The position numbers were made by a program, and so were the translations under genes. Source: Phormidesmis sp963789215 (lineage in GTDB: Bacteria; Cyanobacteriota; Cyanobacteriia; Phormidesmidales; Phormidesmidaceae). From it: DNA of 64,000 nt. Shown one piece after another: positions 1-6,173 of the stretch. A model generated the notes under the pieces. It saw nothing but the letters and a program-made list of their open reading frames with translations. It was not told the origin of the DNA and did no database searches. The DNA is taken from assembly GCA_963789215.1 (NCBI GenBank), contig CAWBJY010000011.1, positions 186,001 to 250,000 on the forward strand, written 5' to 3'. Numbering within the stretch: the stretch's first letter is position 1; each line of letters starts with the position of its first letter.

Positions 1-492
1 TAAGTCAAGATCAGCCAGTCGCCGTTCTCGTTTTTGTGGTACAAGTCCATTTCGATGCGGGTGGAGCTTACCAGCAAATAGTCTTGTAAGACAGGGTTGT
101 TCTGGTACATTCTAAACTTGCCGCCCCGGTCGTAGGCTTCGGTGCTATCGGATAGAACTTCTACAATCAGGCAGGGATAGGTGAAGTAGTTGAGGTGTGT
201 TTTGGTCTCTATCGTCGCAGGTAACGCTGGCATCTGGATAAGTGTAGTCAGCGGTTTCTACAATGTTTACTTTGATATCGGAGTTTCCGGTAATGCAGCC
301 ACTACCTTCTAAGTGGCTATCGAACATTGCGGTGAGACGAATCGCAATGCGACCATGATTAACGCTGCCGCCACTCATGGCATAAACTTGGCCGCCTATG
401 TACTCATGTTTTTCTAGCTGCTTTTCTTCCCAAGCAAAGTATTCTTCGGGAGTAAGCTTTGGGAGATGGTCTTTGGCAGCAATCATAAGCAA
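1..492 (-). pseudogene. Uma2-family (DUF820) nuclease-like gene, frameshifted and cut by the window edge
   Basis: The N-terminal part reads in one frame from the ATG at 490-492 (LTPEEYFAWEE, then the EHEYI-like stretch KHEYIGGQVYAMSGG and a YPDASVTC strand). At about 200-203 the frame breaks in a T4 run. The adjacent frame continues the family pattern to the window edge with YFTYPCLIVEVLSDSTEAYD, then a KFRMYQ segment. Removing one T restores one continuous Uma2 protein. Uma2 proteins have a PD-(D/E)XK-like fold and are multicopy in cyanobacteria; their role is unsettled. The C-terminus lies outside the window. Either a sequencing indel or a true pseudogene fits. Confidence 0.8.
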
Positions 493-511
493 CTCTACAA
501 CGCACTAAATT

Positions 512-733
512 AACGTCAGTTCGGGTTAAGAAACCTTTGCTTTCTAGGCCAGAGGTAAATCCCCTCTGGAGGGGTGGCGCGTAGCGACGGGGTGGGTTCG
601 GTAACTGTAGCGCTACTTACCGACCCACCCCACCCTATCGGGCACCCCTCCAGAGGGGATTTGCTTTAGTTGGGGTGCTGTAGTGTCCGATTGGTCGACT
701 GTTTTAAGCAATTGCTTGACTCGAACTGACGTT
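512..733. repeat. MITE-like element: terminal inverted repeats around a large palindrome
   Basis: The outer ends AACGTCAGTTCGGGTTAAG (512-530) and its complement at 715-733 match at 17 of 19 positions. Between them an imperfect palindrome of about 105 bp (556-664) has arms starting AAATCCCCTCTGGAGGGGTG. No ORF is present, so a non-autonomous element about 222 bp long fits. No clear target-site duplication is visible. It sits about 20 bp upstream of the broken Uma2 gene. Confidence 0.6.
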
Positions 734-778
734 GGTTAGCTATATCCTACCGAGATTTGATAATTGTGGACAAACGAA

Positions 779-807
779 AGCGCTTTGGTGAAGCTCATCA
801 AAGCGCT
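779..807 (-). terminator. Hairpin downstream of the 846-1205 gene
   Basis: AGCGCTTTG (779-787) pairs perfectly with CAAAGCGCT (799-807). Read on the minus strand, it follows the stop codon of the 846-1205 gene by about 40 bp and is followed by a weak T-rich tail (TTCGTTTGT). A terminator is likely but the U-tract is poor. Confidence 0.5.
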
Positions 808-845
808 GATATGTTGTTCTTTTTGCTAAAAACTAATGTTAGAGA

Positions 846-1205
846 CTATGCGCTGCGACGGCGAGGGCGCTTGTACTCTGACTTTTTCTTGTAGCCGACG
901 GCTTGGGCTTCGTCGCTGTTGGGGCCAAACTGTCCGCGTACGGATTCTTTCATGGCGAGAACAGCGGCATGAAATTCGATTTCGGCTTGGCGAGCGGCGT
1001 CTACTGCGGACTTTGTAGTGGCGATGAGTTCGATTTCTTTTTTCTGGCTAGCAATCATGCTGCTGTAGACTTGCTCTAAGTTTTTGGCGCTGGCTTCGGG
1101 GCGGATGGCGGTGTATTTGTCGACGGCGCTAAGGCCGTGAAGGGCTTTGATGTCGGCGGTGATTGTTTTGGCGGAGAGGCGACGGGAGAAATTGAGCGTG
1201 GTCAT
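846..1205 (-). CDS. Small helical hypothetical protein
   Basis: A 119-residue protein with no domain I can name. Residues about 35-90 are predicted mostly helical (alternating hydrophobic and charged residues around SSMIASQKKEIELIATTKSA). The segment FGPNSDEAQAVG is followed by a strongly basic tail (KKKSEYKRPRRR) that could bind nucleic acid or be disordered. Small helical proteins with an FGPxSxE…G…KK ending occur in several bacterial phyla without assigned function; I recall this pattern rather than having tested it. It stands alone on the minus strand with a hairpin behind it. No toxin, transposase or phage signature is visible. Confidence 0.6.
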   Translation of the reverse strand: MTTLNFSRRLSAKTITADIKALHGLSAVDKYTAIRPEASAKNLEQVYSSMIASQKKEIELIATTKSAVDAARQAEIEFHAAVLAMKESVRGQFGPNSDEAQAVGYKKKSEYKRPRRRSA

Positions 1206-1494
1206 AATAGATGGCCTGTTGTATGAAATTAAATGCGAGTAAGTAAGCAGCTTGGATCTAGAAGAGAATTCTCTCTCTCTTTCTTGACTTGTTATTCACT
1301 TTGCTCGCTTAGAGCTTGCCCTGCAAAAGTAACAAAGTAGCGATCGCCCGCCCGAGAGATTGCGGATAAAAGCGAATTTTGTAGAAAAAAGATAACTCGG
1401 TAGCGATGATCGAAGGGTTGCAAGAGTGTTTTCTTCTGTGTGGGTGCTGATACTATTGGTTTTCTCTATGACAGCGAAGGTTGGCATTGAGTAA

Positions 1495-1559
1495 GGAAGC
1501 GATCGCATGGTGTTTGGAAGCGATCGCGCAGTGTTTGGAAACGATCGCTTCCAAACACT
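1495..1559. repeat. HIP1-centred repeat with a 30-bp palindrome
   Basis: The unit GTGTTTGGAAGCGATCGC occurs at about 1510-1527 and again, with one change, at 1531-1548. A third arm in inverse orientation (CGATCGCTTCCAAACAC) closes a near-perfect palindrome at 1530-1559 centred on CGATCG. The wider gap 1206-1641 shows nothing else I can support. A frame open on the minus strand at 1296-1508 has no recognisable protein character. Confidence 0.65.
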
Positions 1560-1641
1560 AATGGTTTGCGGCAGCGGATCGTTAGTTTCTAGCGTCGAAC
1601 CATTGATCTCAGTACCTCAATGGCTTTGCGTGCTCACTTCG

Positions 1642-2166
1642 ATGATTGATCGAGAGGTTCATCTTACATGGGCATCTTTTGGAAGTAAAAACATAGTCAG
1701 AGAACGTATGAATCTTGAACGGTTGGAATATATCAAAAGCGTAAGTCATTCAGAAGGTTGTTGGTCGTACTCAAATTATTGCAAGGGTACTTACTTCCCA
1801 CTGAACTTTAAGCAGGGCAGAGGCGTTGAAACGCATGCCTCAAATTTGCCACAAGGTGCCTTAGTGATCCTGTCTCAACGTTACGAAGGCAAAAGGTATC
1901 TGTCTCACGTAGTTGAGATTGTAAATGAAGCTTCTGAGGATCAGCCGCAGTGGGAAAATTCTGATTGGGGAATTGTGAGATGGGTTAAGGTAGTCTGGGC
2001 CGCAAAGCCAGGCCAAGCACCAGGGGATAGGGAAACTTTGAAGGTGAATTGGGGATATCACGGCACTCAAGCAAAAGCTCTGGATAGTCCCAATCTGATG
2101 GACTGCTGGCAGACGGTAGATGCACTGAAGTCGCGGGTGAGCCAAGTTTTGGAGGAAGCCGCCTAA
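1642..2166 (+). CDS. Hypothetical protein, possibly PUA/EVE-like
   Basis: The frame is open from 1507, but its first 135 bases run across the HIP1 palindromes, so I start at the ATG at 1642 (MIDREVHLTWASFGSKN), giving 174 residues. The centre (GALVILSQRYEGKRYLSHVV, then EIVNE and WGIVRWVKVVW) has the alternating beta-strand look of small ligand-binding barrels such as PUA/EVE domains, which is only a suggestion. It is rich in Trp and ends in a helical tail. It lies alone between repeat-rich DNA and an antitoxin-like ORF, so an accessory role is plausible. A start at ATG 1708 is also possible. Confidence 0.55.
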   Translation: MIDREVHLTWASFGSKNIVRERMNLERLEYIKSVSHSEGCWSYSNYCKGTYFPLNFKQGRGVETHASNLPQGALVILSQRYEGKRYLSHVVEIVNEASEDQPQWENSDWGIVRWVKVVWAAKPGQAPGDRETLKVNWGYHGTQAKALDSPNLMDCWQTVDALKSRVSQVLEEAA

Positions 2167-2278
2167 CTAGTACCGGTGTGGCGCAGCAAGATTGGACTAG
2201 CAGGGTGGTTTCAGAACTTCTTCCATATCGTAAACTGATTCAACTTTCCCCTAGCCAAAACTTGTTAGTTAGCGACTC

Positions 2279-2479
2279 CTAAAAATCGTCGGAGATCTGA
2301 ATTTTCCCTCGAAACTGCCCAAACTTTCGCAAGGATTGGGCAGCTACCTTTGGCTCCTGCGAACCCTGTGGCAAATCGTCCAATACTGTCACAATAATAC
2401 GAGCAGAACTTAATACGGGCTGCTCATTCAGCCATTTCACCTGACCGTTTTCATAGATGGCTTCGTAACTCTTCAGCAT
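2279..2479 (-). CDS. Small antitoxin-like protein, orphan
   Basis: A 66-residue protein starting MLKSYEAIYENGQVKWL, then LSSARIIVTVLDD. This matches a family of short cyanobacterial proteins often annotated as type II antitoxins and usually encoded just before a PIN-domain toxin. No toxin ORF follows downstream (2160-2278) or upstream, so here it appears orphaned. The ATG at 2477-2479 has AAGG about 7 bases upstream and is preferred over the adjacent TTG. Family membership is by pattern recognition; antitoxin activity is an inference. Confidence 0.6.
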   Translation of the reverse strand: MLKSYEAIYENGQVKWLNEQPVLSSARIIVTVLDDLPQGSQEPKVAAQSLRKFGQFRGKIQISDDF

Positions 2480-2482
2480 CAA

Positions 2483-2659
2483 ACGCCTTCTTTATATTCA
2501 ATAGAACTTGGCTTTCTCTATCTCTAAATTGGGGCTTTGTCTCTCAGTGATTCTGCAAGCTCTGGAACTTCCGGTAGCAAGCTTTCAGATAGCTCATCAA
2601 GCAATTAAAAAGGCATATTCGTCTTCGCGGTCTGCTCTATGCAAATAGATTGGATTGTG
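2483..2659 (-). other. Intergenic stretch with possible gene remnants
   Basis: No intact gene is present. On the minus strand two short adjacent-frame pieces look protein-like: one ending REDEYAFLIA, and immediately after it in the next frame LLDELSESLLPEVPELAESL ending at a stop near 2526. Together they suggest a decayed or frameshifted small gene upstream of the antitoxin-like ORF. This is weak evidence. Confidence 0.25.
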
Positions 2660-2950
2660 TCATGTACCGACCTCACTATCTCTTATAAGCTTGTACAATC
2701 CAGCCTCAGCGTAGTCCCACTCAATACGGTCATTTTCGAGTATCAATCCGCACGGACTAACTTGCAGATCCTTGAAGTCTTCGTCTGATGCATTTACAAG
2801 TGCAGGAAATTGACTAATGCTCAGCGAGCCACCCGTTCCATCTTGAAATTTGATATGCAGATTTCCAGTCTCATATCGAGCACTCACGATGTCCCAATGG
2901 CTATCCGTATGGGAAATGAGACGGGCTTCAAATACTGCTTCTGTTGACAT
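2660..2950 (-). CDS. DUF2442 domain protein
   Basis: A 96-residue protein with the DUF2442 pattern: an N-terminal strand pair, HIKFQDGTGGSLSISQFPAL, then a strand giving ILENDRIEWDYAEAGLY near the C-terminus. DUF2442 genes commonly sit directly after DUF4160 genes, as here, and the pair is usually treated as a candidate toxin–antitoxin module. I chose the ATG at 2948-2950, five bases past the DUF4160 stop. In-frame ATGs at 2977 and 2986 would overlap the upstream gene. The tight spacing implies one transcript. Confidence 0.8.
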   Translation of the reverse strand: MSTEAVFEARLISHTDSHWDIVSARYETGNLHIKFQDGTGGSLSISQFPALVNASDEDFKDLQVSPCGLILENDRIEWDYAEAGLYKLIRDSEVGT

Positions 2951-2955
2951 GATAC

Positions 2956-3240
2956 TTAACCGTTGATGTTGTTCCATGTAGCCCAAGCTTCGCTTCGCCG
3001 CCCGCTCAGATAGTTAACCAAATCGTTGAGCTTCGATGTCTTTATCTTACCGCTGACAATCTTGACATCGCCAAACTCCCTACCATGTGCGTCTGCACTT
3101 CCACTTTTTTCCTTTCCTAGAAAAACAATAACTTCCCATTCAGGATTCTTTTGAGATGGCCGAACATGTACATGTGGCGGATTATGGTCGTTAGACCATA
3201 TGCGATATTCAACGCCATCGTATCTGAAAATGACTGGCAT
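2956..3240 (-). CDS. DUF4160 domain protein
   Basis: A 94-residue protein with the family hallmark near the N-terminus: MPVIFRYDGVEYRIWSNDHN followed by PPHVHV, an Asn/His-rich motif that looks like a metal or nucleotide site. A strand (PEWEVIVF) and a KTSKLNDLVNYL helix follow, ending GRRSEAWATWN. DUF4160 is typically paired with DUF2442. Toxin function for this family is predicted, not something I can show here. It is the first gene of the two-gene unit, and the stop codon lies 5 bases before the partner's start. Confidence 0.8.
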   Translation of the reverse strand: MPVIFRYDGVEYRIWSNDHNPPHVHVRPSQKNPEWEVIVFLGKEKSGSADAHGREFGDVKIVSGKIKTSKLNDLVNYLSGRRSEAWATWNNING

Positions 3241-3251
3241 ATTCGTTAGCG

Positions 3252-4359
3252 CTACTCTCTGTTGGCCTGCTGTTTTAGCGCTTCGATAATCTGACTGTTC
3301 GCCTTCGGAAAAGGATATTCATCAATTTCGTCCAGGGTAACCCACTTTACTTCGTCGCTTTCGAGCGGTTGCGGCTCGCCGCTAAGGTGGATGCAGTTAA
3401 ATACGTTAAGCGTAACTTTGAAATGAGTGTAAGCATGGTCGATGGTGATGAGGCGGCTACCCACCTCAATCTCAATGCCCAGCTCTTCTTTAATCTCCCG
3501 GCTCACGCACGCTTCTACCGTTTCTCCTGGCTCAATTTTGCCGCCAGGAAACTCCCATAGGCCGCCCAGTAATCCTTCTTGTTTGCGGCGATCAATCAAA
3601 ATTTTGCCCTGCGCGTCGGTGATGACGGCAACGCCAATGCGTTTGTGAGGAACAGGCTTTTTAGCTTCAGTCATAGGAAAGTCGGATACGGCATTTTGAT
3701 TGTACGCTGCGCAGTGAGACTGCCAAGGGCAGAGCAGGCAGGCGGGATTGTGGCGAGTGCAAAGGGTTGCTCCTAAGTCCATGAATGCTTGGTTGAAGTC
3801 TCGCGGGTGCTGCGGATCGAGTACCTGTTCGGAGAGTATCCAGAGCTGATTGAGGGCCTTGTTAGGTGGGACGGGTAGGGCGACGAGTCGAGCTAGAACG
3901 CGCTTGACGTTGCCGTCTAGAATGGCGACGGGCTGGTTGAAGGCGGCGCTGAGAATGCCGCCTGCGGTGGTGCGACCAATGCCTTTAAGGGCGATCGCAT
4001 TTTCAAACGCCTGAGGAAAAACGCCGCCAAACTCAGCCACGACCTGCTGAGCCGCCGCGTGCAAATTTCTAGCTCTAGCGTAGTACCCAAGCCCTTCCCA
4101 AAGCTTGAGAACCGTCTGCTGATTTGCCGCCGCTAAGTCTTGCACCGTCGGAAACTTTTCCAGCCAGCGCTCGTAGTAAGGGATGACCGTTTTAACCTGC
4201 GTCTGCTGAAGCATAATCTCCGAGATCCAAATGGCGTAAGGATCTCGCGTTTGTCGCCAGGGCAACGTCTCGGCCCTGCTCGCCGTACCACTTCAGCAAA
4301 CTGCGCCGGAGCGATAGGGCTTCTGTCTCAATCGAAAAGCCCGATAGATCTACATCCAT
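3252..4359 (-). pseudogene. mutY: A/G-specific adenine glycosylase MutY with C-terminal Nudix domain, frameshifted near its start
   Basis: MutY removes adenine mispaired with 8-oxoG; the Nudix-like C-terminus helps recognise 8-oxoG. Counting from a TTG at 4265, the catalytic Glu is at 16 (WISEIMLQQ), a helix-hairpin-helix LKGIGRTTAGG at about 93-103, the catalytic Asp at 117 (AILDGNV), an iron–sulfur cluster C169-X6-C176-X2-C179-X5-C185, and a Nudix box at about 242-264. The expected N-terminal helix (LSLRRSLLKWYGEQGRD) lies upstream in another frame. Removing one base at about 4266 joins them into GRD-LPWR, as in other MutY proteins. I extend it to the ATG at 4357-4359. The enzyme core is intact, so a sequence error or a TTG-started functional short form are both possible. 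Confidence 0.85.
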
Positions 4360-4370
4360 CGGGCCTTTTT
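4333..4370. terminator. Hairpin between DUF760 and mutY, overlapping the mutY start
   Basis: GCCCGAT (4339-4345) pairs with ATCGGGC (4358-4364), flanked by an A-tract and a T-tract, so it can act on either strand. Read on the minus strand it follows the DUF760 stop codon and ends in TTTT. The most upstream reasonable mutY ATG (4357-4359) abuts the stem, so the hairpin could also hide that start. Confidence 0.5.
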
Positions 4371-4412
4371 GATTTGACTGCGGGCGATCGCTCAAGTCTT
4401 TAGCTCAAATCA

Positions 4413-4781
4413 CTAAACGTCGTCCGACGCAGACTCATCTGCCGCGTCTAGCGCACTGTTAATCGAAGCGCTGAACTGTTCTTCGATGGCTAACCGCTGC
4501 TCTGCGCCGCGCAAAAAGTAGCCGCTCATCATCGCAGAGGCCAGCAGACGGCCTAGATTTTCGCGATTGGTGGTGACCGATACGTCAAAATGTGCAGAAG
4601 GCAGACCGCCAAGTAGGCCAACTACGTTGTGCTCCATCACCTGCATCACTTCCGAAGAAGCTGGGCGGGAGAGCTGGGTAATCATTTCTGGCTCCATGCC
4701 CTGTACATAGCGGAGCAGGTTGTTGTCTTTAGCAGATTTAGCGTCCATGTGCTCTGGCAATTTTCCGATTACGTCATCCAT
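4413..4781 (-). CDS. DUF760 family protein
   Basis: A 122-residue, mostly helical protein matching the DUF760 family of cyanobacteria and plastids: NNLLRYVQGMEPEMITQLS, then EVMQVMEHNVVGLLGGLP and a hydrophobic segment RLLASAMMSGYFLRGAEQR. It ends in an acidic tail (DAADESASDDV). Its function is unknown to me. The hydrophobic helix is too short and charged at its borders to be a convincing membrane span. The ATG at 4779-4781 has an AAGG-type ribosome site upstream. The neighbouring mutY gene is on the same strand but separated by a terminator-like hairpin. Confidence 0.85.
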   Translation of the reverse strand: MDDVIGKLPEHMDAKSAKDNNLLRYVQGMEPEMITQLSRPASSEVMQVMEHNVVGLLGGLPSAHFDVSVTTNRENLGRLLASAMMSGYFLRGAEQRLAIEEQFSASINSALDAADESASDDV

Positions 4782-5096
4782 ACTAGATACCTTCTATAGT
4801 TTGTAGAACTGTGAGTGGGTAGAACGCGATTCTATGTTTGAGTTCGCTCTAGATGTACCAAGAGATATACCCAGTGGTATGTCTTGGCAGTGCGTTTACT
4901 GGCGGCACAAACTGAAAGGATGAAACAACGGTGCTTTGCCAGCGCTTTGCTAACAGTCCTAATGTATCAAGTCGGTTTACATTCGGCTAGGCGTGAAACC
5001 GAATAGAACCGAACTCTTTACGCCGAACACCCTACTTGGAGCGCTTTACTGGGTGTTTTAGGAGATGTTTTAGAGGCGCTTTACAAAATGTTCATC
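4782..5096. other. Intergenic region with a hairpin in the DUF760 leader
   Basis: No gene is seen. CCAAGAGATATACC pairs with GGTATGTCTTGG (4858-4887), allowing a 2-base bulge, about 80 bp upstream of the DUF760 start. A second small stem, TCGGTTT with AAACCGA, lies at about 4973-5001. Either could be leader RNA structure; no known riboswitch is recognised. Confidence 0.35.
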
Positions 5097-5141
5097 TAGA
5101 ACTGGCCAATTTAGAACTGGCTAATTTAGAACTGGCTACCA
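5097..5141. repeat. 15-bp tandem repeat, three copies
   Basis: The unit TAGAACTGGCYAATT occurs at 5097-5111 and 5112-5126, with a partial third copy at 5127-5141. The last copy reaches the stop codon of the ferredoxin-like gene (5136-5138). It is one of several short tandem duplications in this window. Confidence 0.75.
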
Positions 5142-5381
5142 GGTCGGATCGTCCAATAGGTTTATTTCTATCTCCGCTGGCTCCGACGGGACAGCTTTTA
5201 GGCAGGCAAGGACAGGCTCGTCTTCTCCGGTCATATCTACTTCGCAAGCATGGCAAGATCCCATCAGGCATCCGGTGGAGATGTAAACCCCGGCGCGAGC
5301 GGCCACGGTTAGTAAGGGTTCGCCTGCTTGTGCTGTTACCGCCACATCATCGGGTAGAAAGCGGATATTCACCGTAACCAT
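5136..5381 (-). CDS. [2Fe-2S] ferredoxin-like protein
   Basis: An 81-residue plant-type ferredoxin-like protein starting MVTVNIRFLPDD. The cluster motif is STGCLMGSCHACEVDM (C-X4-C-X2-C), with a fourth Cys in PVLACL. It would carry electrons in the cytoplasm; the partner enzyme is unknown. I chose the ATG at 5379-5381 because AGGAG lies 8 bases before it; an ATG eight codons upstream lacks this. It follows a DUF2470 gene by 23 bases on the same strand, so the two are probably co-transcribed. Confidence 0.85.
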   Translation of the reverse strand: MVTVNIRFLPDDVAVTAQAGEPLLTVAARAGVYISTGCLMGSCHACEVDMTGEDEPVLACLKAVPSEPAEIEINLLDDPTW

Positions 5382-5404
5382 TGATACAGCTCCTAGATAG
5401 ACCA

Positions 5405-5728
5405 CTACTTGAGCATAGCGACTAGAGTATGGTGGGCGTCGGCGGCGTCTTTAAGTTCGTGATCGAAGCTGACGCGAACGGGCTTAGTGGTGCCGTTAAC
5501 TTCTGCTTCTAGGGTCATTCCCTGGTCGTCGATGGCGGTTAGGGTGGCGGCAGTGGCAGACTGTTCGTTGCCATAGCGCTGGGCGTAAGTGAGCACGGCA
5601 GCCGCGTGGTCTTTGTTCATGTGTTTGCAAATGCGATCGCTCACCTGGGTCGTAATGGCTTCCGATTTATCGACTGATTTTTCTGGCGCTGTCATATCCT
5701 TATGGGCCTCTTTGTCATTACAATCCAT
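5405..5728 (-). CDS. DUF2470 domain protein
   Basis: A 107-residue protein; residues about 28-105 match DUF2470: DRICKHMNKDHAAAVLTYAQ, then an AIDDQGMTLEAEV strand, VRVSFDHELKDAADAHHTLV, and a short C-terminal MLK. This is the domain found at the C-terminus of HugZ-like heme-utilisation proteins and alone in cyanobacteria and plants; the conserved HMNxDH motif is intact. The start at 5728 has AAGGA about 9 bases upstream. It is followed closely by a [2Fe-2S] ferredoxin gene, which fits a redox or tetrapyrrole-linked role, but that is inference. Confidence 0.85.
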   Translation of the reverse strand: MDCNDKEAHKDMTAPEKSVDKSEAITTQVSDRICKHMNKDHAAAVLTYAQRYGNEQSATAATLTAIDDQGMTLEAEVNGTTKPVRVSFDHELKDAADAHHTLVAMLK

Positions 5729-5750
5729 CTTAAGTAATCCTTTGCAATTT

Positions 5751-6173
5751 ATGACGGTCAGTTCCCCCTCCTTGGCGCTCCATCCGACTCATCCTTGGGC
5801 CAGTGGCCATATTTTCGAAAGCCCCGGCGGACATATGACCTACCGAGTAATTGGCCCCTGCTGTCGGCTTTACGATCGAGACCAGTTGCCCTGGCCCTGC
5901 TGTCGCATTCAGTGGCGCAGCAAAGAGCCTAGCTGGCGGCGCATTGGCTCTAGGTTTACCGTCGATATGGCAACGCGTAAGCATCCTTCTTACTGCGTAG
6001 AAATTATTGGTCAGAGCTACCGCAGCGAACCGATGACCATGACGCTTTACACCGTCAGGCTGACCCGCGAACTACAAGACTGGTGGCACACCAAACGCAC
6101 GAAGGCGCAGCCTCTGGAGGATGCGACGGCGACTATAGATATAGAGCCGCTTATGGCTGCGGCGTCGCGTTAG
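5751..6173 (+). CDS. Hypothetical protein rich in Cys, Trp and Arg
   Basis: A 140-residue frame starting MTVSSPSLALHP, followed by PWASGHIFESPGGHMTYRVI, GPCCRLYDR, and a C-terminal half reading VEIIGQSYRSEPMTMTLYTV then RLTRELQDWWHTK. The second half looks like real protein; the first half is odd in its Cys/Arg/Trp content. It is divergent from the DUF2470 gene (22 bases apart) and overlaps the 3' end of the convergent VanY-like gene by 23 bases. A competing minus-strand frame (5730-5984) looks less protein-like. No function is proposed. Confidence 0.5.
   Translation: MTVSSPSLALHPTHPWASGHIFESPGGHMTYRVIGPCCRLYDRDQLPWPCCRIQWRSKEPSWRRIGSRFTVDMATRKHPSYCVEIIGQSYRSEPMTMTLYTVRLTRELQDWWHTKRTKAQPLEDATATIDIEPLMAAASR

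Noticed and set aside
1296..1508. A 70-codon minus-strand frame across the HIP1 repeats
   Set aside because: Its sequence is an artefact of the repeat and shows no conserved features.
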